Source: Adenophora triphylla var. japonica
Taxonomy: Eukaryota; Streptophyta; Magnoliopsida; Asterales; Campanulaceae
DNA: 64,000 nt
NCBI GenBank assembly: GCA_022495995.1
Contig: JAFEMH010000990.1
Location: forward strand, 1-64,000
Direction: 5' to 3'
Shown here: positions 1-10,700 of the stretch, piece by piece
How positions within the stretch are numbered: position 1 is the first letter of the stretch
Layout of the letters: every line of letters begins with the position of its first letter
The notes under the pieces: generated by a model
What the model was told of the DNA's origin: nothing
Seen by the model: only the letters and a program-made list of their open reading frames with translations
Database searches by the model: none
Translations under genes and position numbers: made by a program

Positions 1-733
1 GGACTAAGATTTTACAGAGCATGATAAGTAAGAAAAATAGAGTAGGAGAAATGTGTTGTAAGTATGAAATTTAAAGATAGCAGAGGGAATGAATGAGATA
101 AATAGTTAGGTTGATTGGTGTTGTGATTATAAAAGTAAATATGGAAAAGGATGACAGGGGTAGGGAAGAGTGTAAAAACATTTCCATTTTGAAAAGTTCG
201 ATTTGAAAGTGTGACGTCACGAAAATGACAAGAAAATTCAGTTTGAGGAGTGCAGGATAGACTTAAATACATCGCATATGCATGAACGTCTTAGCAGGGT
301 TTTCTAATGAATTCCGTCAAAAACCTTTTATTGATCAAGTAGTCATTCGTCGGCACGTGCCCTGTTTAGCTAAATTTTGAACGTCATTTCCTAAACTAGG
401 GTACCATTTCTCTTGTCTAAATTAGGTCATATTTTATAACTTATCATATTAAAAATGTTTATATATGTTTGTGTAAACATGACAACATATTATTCAATAT
501 TAATCTAATTCTACCAATTATTTTTAGTTTCACCAAATAAGTAAGTATTATAAAGAAATATTTTTATTGGCATGATTATTAAGAGATTAACTTTGTAATT
601 GAAGTAAAATAAGAATGTTATTAAATTGAAGTAAAAAAATAAAGAATGTTATTAAATTGAAGTAAAATAAGAATGTTATTAAAAATAATTTAAATATTTA
701 AAGCAATTTTTATTCAAAAGTAATAATTTCTTA
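1..733. other. AT-rich intergenic DNA with a short tandem repeat
   Basis: I see no gene here. The first 280 bases resemble the purine-rich body of the Stowaway-like elements found elsewhere in the window (repeats of GAGAATGAGTGAGATAAATAG type), but no clear terminus is visible. At about 598-681 a unit built on GAAGTAAAATAAGAATGTTA occurs three times in tandem with small indels. The rest is low-complexity AT sequence. Confidence 0.6.
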
Positions 734-821
734 TTAATTTTATAATTTTTTTCATAAATTACAATGCATTTATTTTCTTAATTTTATAATTTTTTTCATA
801 AATTACAATGCATTTATTTTC
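734..821. repeat. 44-bp direct tandem duplication
   Basis: Two copies of a 44-bp AT-rich unit beginning TTAATTTTATAATTTTTTTC lie head to tail at 734-777 and 778-821, apparently without mismatch. No gene is attached. It looks like replication slippage in intergenic DNA. Confidence 0.85.
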
Positions 822-981
822 TGCATGATTGTAAATACTTATATGAAAGATAAAAAGAGTGATAAACAACCTTGCCCATTAAAAAAAGAAAATATCATAA
901 ATAGTTAGTAAGTGATTTGAAGGACATTTGAGTCAAGAGATTAAATCATACTATTAATGAATGTAATGGAATAGGGATTAA

Positions 982-1141
982 GAAAGAGGGGTCAAATACC
1001 CGGTGAAGAACGCAGCAAATGACGGCTCGACTTGTGATTGGCCGGAGGTGGTGAAGAATTCTCTAGCTGCGAAAGATTTCGAATTCGATAATTTGTGGTG
1101 CGAGATTAAATCTAAAAAATTGGATCCGACGGCTGAAAATT
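982..1141 (+). pseudogene. Orphan coding-like segment, unknown family
   Basis: A 53-codon open stretch with base composition clearly richer in G+C than its surroundings ends in TAA at 1139-1141. It contains the readable peptide CDWPEVVKNSLAAKDFEF followed by a D/N-L-W-C-E-I-K-S-K-K stretch, which looks like protein rather than noise. It has no ATG, and the bases in front (ATTAAG) form only a weak splice acceptor. It could be the last exon of a gene starting left of this window, or a gene fragment carried by a transposon. I do not recognise the family. Confidence 0.25.
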
Positions 1142-1614
1142 AACCAAACTAACCAATCGTCCTACTACCCAATGCAGTTATATGATCTCAGTCTCTCAAT
1201 TTGATCCAACAACCAATTACCTTCCCCTCGACCAACCGTTGTATACCGCTCTCTTCTTCTCTCAACGTGTGTTAACTTAACTTTCCACTTTAAAAACATA
1301 AAAACTAATTCAGTTCCTCATTGTTGGAATTACCTTTAGTTAATCTACTCCACCCAAATATGCCACCCCGGCCATCTTACATCCTCCCTCAAGAACACTC
1401 CGATACATCCCACTAAAACATCATTATTTTTGTGAATTCGACGAGTCCAAAAATCCAATCAAGATCATCTACTCCTATAATAGAATCCGGTCAAAGTATA
1501 AATGACATTCTTACTCACCAACAATTGTTGCAGACCGGTTCTTAAGTTGAGAAGAAGGTTTGAAGTACATTTCTCATTTTTAAAGCCATTATTGAAGTTG
1601 TGCAAATATATAAA
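1142..1614. other. Intergenic DNA, nothing recognised
   Basis: No open reading frame, RNA gene or repeat structure stands out. If the segment just upstream is a terminal exon, this would be its 3' UTR and flank. Confidence 0.5.
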
Positions 1615-1808
1615 CTCTCTCCGTCCTACATGAGTGGATAAAAAAATTGTGGCACAAGAATTAGGAAAAATATGAGAGATAAAACCTTGGAAAGAGGTGT
1701 TTGTAAGAGGAAGGAATAGTGCAAAAACTTTACCATTTTAGGCGGTATCCACTCACGTGGGACGGACGAAAAAGGGAATAAGTCTCCTCATACGTGGGAC
1801 GGAGGAAA
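1615..1808. mobile_element. Stowaway-like MITE
   Basis: The left end carries CTCTCTCCGTCC followed by TACATGAGTGGAT. The right part carries its near inverse (GTATCCACTCACGTGGGACG) and a second GTGGGACGGAGG terminus. This arrangement, with an A/G-rich body containing AAAATATGAGAGATAAA, is typical of the CTCCCTCCG-ended Stowaway MITEs seen several more times in this window. It has no coding capacity. Confidence 0.55.
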
Positions 1809-3412
1809 TACTCATTTTGTGCCTCTTATCTTCTTTTGGAACATTGAATTGGATTATCAACATTTTTTTCACTCACTATTTTCTCTCCCCTCCTCACCTT
1901 CAGACGGTTACACGGAGAATTATCTACTATACCAACTTCTTCAATAGCATACGTAGTTGATAAATTCACCAAGAAGAGGGGCATAGGTTTTAATTTCATA
2001 AAATAAGGAGGTATAATTACAATAGGGGATGAGAATAACCGCCGGGACAAAAAAGGGATGAGATTCATCCTCAGAAATTGATCTTACGGCCTATATTCTC
2101 CCCCCTCCCCCAAAAAAATCGTGTGATAACTTTCCATTTTTTTAGTGTTAGCCGCTAAGACAAATAAGGGCTATGATTAAATTTCAAAAAACAATCCTAT
2201 GGTCTAACACTAATCCACCAATTTAACTCTAACTGTTTAAAAAATTGTCATCCCAATCCCCTAACTCTTCCTTTTCTACTCCCTTCATATTCCAACTTCC
2301 CTACAGTTGTAGATCCGTCCATGAGACGAGAAAACCATAATCATTTGATTTTTGATTTTTGATTTTTAAGGATCACATACTCTGATTTCACAATAAAAAA
2401 ATAAAAAAATCACATACTCTTAATCGCTTGTTTCTCTCTTTTACTTTTTGGGTTGCGAATCTTCTTTCTTTCAACAGTGGTTAAAGAACATTCAAAGTAA
2501 TTTTTTTAAGCGAAAAGGGCCATGTCCGCTAAATTTATTAATAAGATGAGGTTTCTTGCTAAATTTATGGTTATGCATTTTTCAGGAGTAAGATGGCAAA
2601 GGAAGCTTTGTAATCCGGCTCTCTTTGCTCAAATTTTTTCAATAAAAATCACTCGAATATGGAGAAGGATTTAAGTTGGTTTCGCAATACATCAAGAGTT
2701 TAAGATTTGATTAATTTGTTCATAGTGTTATTTCCTACTTAAATTGAGTTGGGAACACAATGATGTTTGTTTGAATGGCTTTCTTATATAAATACTACGT
2801 TTGTTGCTTGAAGTTTAAGTGAAATTGACAGAATGTTCCTAATATACATGATGTTAATAGTCATATGTTTCTTTTATGATTTTTTCCTTTGAATTTTGAT
2901 TTTTAATGTATGACCTTTCATCTTTAAACTTAAATCATGTCAAGAAGTGAGTGCTTTGGCAAAATTCTAAGCCTAATTTTTTATTTTTATTTTTAAACAA
3001 ACTAGCATTACTAACTGATAACCCATTTATAGTTACCAATTAGGTTCGATCATTTGCAAAACTAGCACGACATATCAATAATAGAAGGGGAAAGTAGAAT
3101 AACAATTGTGTAGGCGTCACTCCCTGCCTTTGGCACGGCACGGGGGGTTAGTACTAGTAGAATTACAATGTACAAAATAAATCATATAGGATTAAACTTG
3201 TAAGATAAATTTAATTTTTTTGATAGTTCATTTTGTACCGAAATTAATAAACTTGAACATAAATTAAACTTAAATAACTTGAAAAACGAATACCATGCAT
3301 CTATAGGCTGATTAAAAATTAAACATAAAATATATTTTTATTTATAGACAATGAAAAAGAAAATTATTGGTGTTTTTTCATTTATTTTTTCTTATAACAA
3401 AAGAAAATACAT
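1809..3412. other. AT-rich intergenic DNA, possible Helitron 3' end
   Basis: No gene is visible. Around 3124-3157 there is a small hairpin (TGCC-TTT-GGCA) followed by a GC-rich stretch and GTACTAG then T, which resembles a Helitron 3' terminus (hairpin, then CTAG before T). No matching 5' TC end was identified, so this remains a suggestion. Confidence 0.3.
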
Positions 3413-3729
3413 ACTCCCTTCGTCCCATCTGAAGCTTCACCTTTTATCCAAATGAGTGTCCTATTAGAAACTTCATCTTTCCTAAAATGAAATGGTAAAA
3501 AATATAAGTCTCACTTGTCAACTTCACCCACTTCTTCATCTCACATACTTAAATTGTGGATCCTACTTGTCATACCCACTAACTTTTTCTTCTCACACAT
3601 GTAAATTAAGGATCCCACTTGTCATATCCACTCACTTCTTTTCTCTCACAACCCTTCTCCCATTTTTCACTTTTCTTAATTTGTGTGACCTCATCAAAAT
3701 TGTGAAGCTTCAAAAATGGAAAGGGAGTA
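3413..3729. mobile_element. Stowaway-like MITE, 317 bp
   Basis: Terminal inverted repeats are readable: ACTCCCTTCGTCCCATCTG at the left and the inverse ending AATGGAAAGGGAGT at the right, each with an internal GAAGCTTCA block. TA dinucleotides flank both ends, as expected for the Stowaway TSD. There is no coding capacity. It lies about 350 bp upstream of the transcribed leader of the F-box gene. Confidence 0.7.
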
Positions 3730-4360
3730 TATAGCTATTTAAAATCATTTATAAAAGTATTAAAAAGAATTGTGGGCCAACGAAATATTGACATGTGGCT
3801 AAATGAAGTGAGGGATGTGGTCGTGACCATTTTATCTTGTTGCTCCCCATCTCTTACCTGTATCGCTGATGAAATGAACCCAGTCTTATCACCACCAAAT
3901 GGACGATTTTACAAAATTGGCCTCTCCGTTTGGACACAAATGAAAAAAATTGGATGTTGACGACAACACGTGTCACGTTGAAAACTGGACACATCTGACA
4001 GAAAACGATAGTGAACATCAGCCACCAGCCGAGCCCAGCCGAGCCTATGCTAACTATATGCAGCTTTCTTCCCCCCCAAATTACTTCCCCTTTTCTACTG
4101 TTATTCAATTCAATCCAACAACAAACCCCTTCTCCCTTTTCAATTGATCAATTAATCAATTTTCTCAACTCCTAGTTCAATTAAACCCTAATTTACAATT
4201 CACCAATGCAATGATTGCTTCCCCCAATTTGGCTTCACTCCCTTCCCCCCTCTATCTCCTATCTTCATCAAATCATAATTCTATGGCTGTCGGTGTGAAC
4301 TCTTTTCTCTCTATCCCTCCCTTAGGGTTTTTCTCTCGTTAGATCTCTTCTTTTTCCAAG
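3730..4360 (+). promoter_or_regulatory. Upstream region and 5' non-coding exon of the F-box gene
   Basis: A pyrimidine-rich leader (about 4070-4360) ends at a good donor, TTTTCCAAG/GTAAAG (4360/4361). The matching acceptor is at about 4621, TTCATGTTTAG, shortly before the ATG at 4692. This gives the gene an intron inside its 5' UTR. I did not find an unambiguous TATA box. Transcription start is inferred from composition only. Confidence 0.5.
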
Positions 4361-4691
4361 GTAAAGTTTTTCCCCCCTCTCATTTCTTTGCATTTGCGAC
4401 GTGTTAAGTTTCAGTTTTATGCGAGAACTGTTTTTGTGTGTTCAATCCCACTTTTCTTGATGTTTTGTTTTGCTTTTTGGGTGTAATACTAGAGCATTAT
4501 CGGAAAATTGTATTTTATTTATTTATTTATTTATGTTCATGTTTCGCTTTTTGCTGATACGAATTGATTTAATTTTGCTATAATGTATGTGTGTTGATGA
4601 ATTTATGTGATTCATGTTTAGGCAGTTTAGAAGAAGGGTGCGGTAATTTGAGAAACTGGGTAAGATTTGTAGACATATATGTAAAGTTGGA

Positions 4692-7600
4692 ATGGAGGGT
4701 GGCTGTGATTTTATACAATGGCTTGGACCTGACATGTCTGTAAAGATCCTTATGTGTTTAGATAACCCTTCTGATCTTGTTCGTGTTAGTGCTGTTTCGA
4801 GCTGTTGGCGACAATTCGGTGAGCTCAAAGACTCTGATTTTGAATTAATTCCATTTTTCTGTTGTTATTTTCTGATGGTCAAGTGTGTATACATTACCTT
4901 GGGACTGTCATTTTTTGTTGAATTTCTTCCTCAGTAGTAGATAAGTCTCGTGTTCAGGTTTGCATGATAAACTCAACAGAATATTTAAATTTATGATGTA
5001 GGTTAAATTAAAAATACCCGATTACATGAATCATCTAAACTGAATACTATATAAACCTGTGTGGTTTAAAAAACTGGTCAACTTCTGAAAAGAAATAACA
5101 TCATTAGGAACTATTTATTTGCTCAATTCTTTTCTAAAAGGCCAAAGTTCGTTTTTCATCTATCATTCTTTGACCCGACTTTCACTTTAACCATCCATTA
5201 CTATATAATGACTGAAGTCACTATTGCACTTTTCCCTCCAAAACTCTCACCTAGACACAACGTTGGTCAGGTTCATTAGTTCCCGTTTCAATTACCAAAA
5301 CTACCCCCGTAAATATTCTAAACCCAAAAATACCCCTGTCAATACATTAATAGCTAATTAATATGGAGCCAATGTTCTCATTAATATCAATTAGGTAGAA
5401 TAAGCTTAAAAACATCTAATGATTAATTGAGTTATATTGGAATTACTATATAATGGCTGAAGTCACTAGAGCACTTTTCCCTACAAAACTCTCACCTAGA
5501 CACAATATTGCCCAGATTCATTAGTTTCTGTTTCAATTACCAAAACTACCCCCGTAAATATTGTAAACTCAAAAATACCCTTGTCAATACATTAATAGCT
5601 AATTAATATGGAACCTATGTTCTCATTAATATCAATTAGGTAGAATAATCTTGAAACAGCCTTGATTAATTGAGTTATATTGGAATAAACAAAATAATGG
5701 AGCTGTAATGTCCATTAAATGTGAGCCGACTTTGGTTGTAGAGTCCCAAAAATCAATTAATGTTACATCGGTATTCAATGAAGAAATAATTTGAATTTTT
5801 ATTTTATAAATTACAAGAAAATAGATTTTACAAAGTCAAACTGACTACCTCCAAAAAAAAAACAATTTAATCAAGAGAAATTTGGAAAATAAGAACCCGT
5901 GAATAAGATGATGTAATAAATATTGAGCTAGCAAAAGTGGAATGGAGCATGAAGGTGAGTTTTATACTTAAGACCCATTGCTCACAACAAGGAATGAGTA
6001 TTTTATGATTTTGGGGTAACTTCTACTATTGTAAACAAAATATTATTGTTCGAATTTTCATTTTTTTCTTGTAATTGTGATAATTTTCTATGGCTAGCAG
6101 GGTGCACATGTTAATGAGAGGATTAGAAAAACTCAGATATGATCATTGCATGATCAATTTCAGTAGAGTTAGAATTGTTTACGACTTTGAGTTTGTAAAA
6201 AATTATTAAATATTCACCTATTTGTTTTAAATTCTCATGTTTGACTAAAAAAACGTCAAAATCAAAGATAAATGGCACAAATGTGAGTTTTAGTATAATA
6301 CAGAAAGAAATTTTAAGAAATCATGTTCAAATCCAGGTTGCTAAATATAAATCTGGTCATAAAACAAATATAAACTATATAATGAAGTATATTATTAAAA
6401 TAAAATAAAAAACAAGATCTGAAATGAATATGGTATTCTTTTGTTGATATAATCCTAGACATATGTAGAACATATGTATTCAGCGAAAATGAAGCAAACT
6501 AAATGAAGAATATCGTTGAACGATTTGAGATGGTAGGATATGTAAACATTCCGAATCGATAGTCTAAACATGTATTGACAGGTTTTATGCCGGTGGTAAA
6601 AATAAACATATTGGTGTTGTTTCAGTGGCGATGGAGTAACTTGGTGGATAAAGGTTTAAGCGTGGTGATTAGACTAGAAGGGGCGGTGGCGGATTAAGAT
6701 TAGGTTTAGGTTTGAGTTTGCAGAAAGAGGGGCCTTATAGTATGGGTCAGTGGATGTGAAAACCTAATGGACTGAACGAGACATTTTCAATTGGGTTGAC
6801 ATTTGCAGTGTTTATTATTCTATTGCACATTGTTGTTGTTTTAGTTTGAACTGTGGTTAATTTGAAGGTTCAAGTACTCTCTCTGCCCAGAATAGAATAA
6901 ATGTTGCATTTGGTCAACTACATTTTGATCAACATTTAATAATAAATAATTTGTCTTCATGAAAATTAAAAAATAGTTATAAATAGTGGTACTACCTCTA
7001 TTCCAAATGATCTTTCTATAAGTGGGACTACCTCTATTTTCTTTTGTAATTTTATTATTAATGTCATATATATTTTTATTGAATACCTTTTATTTTTATT
7101 TAAGAAAAAAAGCTTAATTTATATTTGTAGTTACAACAGCTCTTTTAATTTAGTTTATGTTATTTGTCAAAAAAAAATGGACGTGCGTTTAATGCCCGGG
7201 TGTTAGACTAGTTATTCTTAGTTTCACAATGTTCATCGTAGTTTAGAAAATCTTGCACCACTCCTCGAAATTGCAAATTAGGGGACAAATCTAGGGGCCA
7301 GGATGTGGGGTTTCATCTACATTGGTTTTTGTGCAAAAGAATGTCTAAGGTGGAAGTTGGGCCAAAGTACAATGGATGAAAATGAATTTAGACCGTGCGC
7401 TCACCAAGTGAAAACTGGTGAGCGAAAATTCGCTCAACTGCTGCAATGGCTGCTGCAATGGTGAGCGAATTTTCGCTTATACCCTTGAGCGAAACTGTTT
7501 CGCTCAAAGTTTGAGCGAAACTGTGCGAACCCAAAACGGATTAAAAGTTTATTTTTTAATTTTGATTTACCCCAAACGACGTCGTTATGAAATATATCAA

Positions 7601-7694
7601 AAAAGTTTATAATTTCTTTTCGCCTATAAATAGAGCCTAATAATGTATAGGTTATTTACACCTCTTCTTCCCTACTTTCTCCCTTTAAGCTTAA

Positions 7695-7733
<39 letters not shown>

Positions 7734-10700
7734 TTTGAGTTTTTGATTATAGATAATTATGGAAACAATTCCGGATATGATTCTAATTAAGCTTAGCTCG
7801 AAGAAATGTTGGTTACTGATCCAAATTTCACAAGCAATTACCATCAAAACAACTTCCAAAACTACTCACAAAGCTCAAATCCTATCAACTTCTCCCAAAA
7901 CTCACCCCGTGATTTTAATTTTCCGCTAAACACTCAAACATCTTATTTTCGGATGTAAGTTCTGTGTTAAGTTATTAATTTTATGTATTGAATGTTTTAA
8001 ATATTAAATTGATGTTTATTTATCAGTGTTTGAAATACAATAAAATATAATTTAAAAAAAAATAAAATTATTTTGTAATGTGAACGAATAAAAAAACTAA
8101 TTTATATCACTAATTTATAAAATAAAATAAATATTTTTTTATTAATTATAAAAATGTTTTGAGCGAAAATTTCGCTCACCACTGCAGGATATCAGTTTTT
8201 GTGAGCTAAAATTCGCTCAAGCACCAGTTTCGCTCATCGGTGAGCGAAAATTTCGCTCACCATTGTGCATGCTCTTAGATCTTTCTCAAATGACATTCAT
8301 TTGACATTGTATTTCTTTTCTTTTTTTGTTCCTTTCTTTTTCAGATGACACTCCCTTCAGAATATTGTAAATTGCTTTTTTATCCTAACATTTGCATGCT
8401 TCTGTTGGTGTTGCCTTTTTGTCAGTACAGTTTACTTCTTAAGTTCCCCTCAAGATGTTGTCTTTATTTTGGGACTAGGTGAAGTGTGATGGTGGAATTT
8501 GTTTGATGCTTGTATAGGATGGAAAAATCATCACATTCGTGATTGACTACTCATGGTACCCCATTTTAGTATTAGTTGGATACTGCTTTCCCATTGCTTG
8601 TGCATTTACAACTTATCGTGTAGGGATTGCGTGCCTTAATATCAATTTACTCCTCGAAAGTGTCATACTATCAATGAAAGGCACCAAAGAAAGAAGAGCA
8701 TGTTTTTGTATGTTTGTTTACTTGTATAAAATCTAGACTGCTTAAGAGCTTTTAAAGTTTCCTAATGGGTTCTTTGTAAGATTTGAAGAGATGGACCCAT
8801 GAACTAGTTGACTTCCCATCATGCCAAAATCATGGGGGATATGATGTCGATTCCGCTGAAGTATATTTTTAAATGACTTGATGACGATAAGTATTACTGT
8901 GGGTACTTGTGGTTTAATTTTTCTTTTCTAACCTATCAAGTGTATAAAGGAATATGAGATGATGTTGGAAGCATACGGCGTCCAATTATTCTAATGATGG
9001 TTCAATTCTTGTGCAGTGACCGCTAATGGCCTTTGTAAGCAACTTTTTTTAAGAATGTTTCCTGAAATATCAAGTGTTGCTCATGTTATTGAAGTCAATG
9101 ACATGATCGAACCCTTAAAAGTAAACCATGAAAATGATAATTGTATGGAATGGGCAAGCTTGCAGAGGGAGCATAAAATATATGCCTTTCTAGCTCGGGG
9201 TCTTACCTCTTTTATGCGAAAAGATTGCTTAAAAGGCGCCATTGTTGCCTCAAGCACTGATAACTACCCAGAAGAAAGCATTCAGAACACACTGGAATCA
9301 GGTGATAGAGTTGATCAAAGAGCTTCCTATTGGTCAAGCAAAGGCGAAAGCAATCCAGAGGTTTCCGAAACTTTAATATATAAGCTGGTTTCAAATCTCT
9401 GTATGATTACTGAAATCAACGTACAACCATTTCAAGGTTTTAGCTTGAATCCCTTCACGGTTGTGCTCAATAGTGCATCTGTCTAATTGATAGTAGGTTG
9501 CTGAAGGAAGTTCTGTTTGAATGGCAGCATATTTTCAGTTTGGGTTTCCAATATATTCATCCAAGGCTGTTCGGTTTTCTGTGGGGTACCTGGTTGAAGC
9601 TGAAATTGATGCTGAAAGTGAATCAACAGCTGCTCGGGGGTTTGCAGATGATAAAGTTGTTTGGACTCATACTTCTGCTCCATTTCCGATGACACAAGTG
9701 AGTTGTTCAAGATATTTCATTTATTTGTTTTGATTTTACTCCCTTTGTTGAGAGTATTTTGAGGATTAAAAGATATTTTCATATTTGTCCTTAATTGTGA
9801 GAATTAATATATTTTGCTAATTTAAGAGTTGTAACAAAGATAAATTTGGAACTTGTGTATAGAGCTGTTCTGAAAACAAGACTCTCTAAGTTTAACTTCA
9901 AAAATTGAAATTAGGGCTCGTTGAGTTGAACGGAGCTTATACTATTTAGGCATTTTTGTGCCAGACTTCCAGAGTTGAACGGAGCTTGTACTATTTAGGC
10001 ATTTTTGTGCCAGACTTACGGTGAGGATGTTTTCGAATTATGGATTTTGTATGGATTCATCAGCTAAATCAAGATCTTTTCGCTGACCTGGGCGAGAATA
10101 TAAATGCTCCCTCCTTTATAAATTAAGTGCTCTTAGTCCTTTTTGGACATCCCAAAAATTAAGTGTCCATTTCCTATTTCCAAAGATTCTTAGTACTCCC
10201 TCTCCCTCCGTTCCTAAATGAATGACCATTTAAGGGACATTTTGAAAGGAAAAAAATGAGCTTTTAAATAAATTAGTAGCAAAGATGCATGAATACCCAT
10301 ATGATCCACTTTATAGCTTTGCAAGCACATATTGGAATATCTTATTTTTTGCAACAGCAACAAAAAGCCTTGATCCGAAAATGGAATATGATAGTTATGT
10401 AAGGGACAATTTAAAAATGATCATTCATTTAGGGATGAAGTAACTTCTTTCAGATCTTCACCTTTTTGTCAACGCACTTGCACGCGTTTGATTGTTCAAA
10501 GTATAATCTAACATTCTTAGGATGTCCTTACCTCGCTGGAGGGTTGTTCTGACAGCCTGAATTTTTGTCCTTGCTCATCAAGACTTCAACATTATCAATA
10601 CACAAATTCTAGTTGTATTATTGCTGATGGTCTTTCTATTAAAAGACTTAAAAAAGTAAATTGGAACAGGAGAACCGTTTGCAGAAGTTTAAGCTGCCGG

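Noticed and set aside
7699..7731. Long A run as a retrogene poly(A) tail
   Set aside because: It lies inside the Harbinger derivative leader and no processed gene precedes it.
9483..9733. Overlapping frames on both strands around F-box exon 3
   Set aside because: Only the frame reading FQFGFPIYSSKAVRF joins the neighbouring exons in phase.
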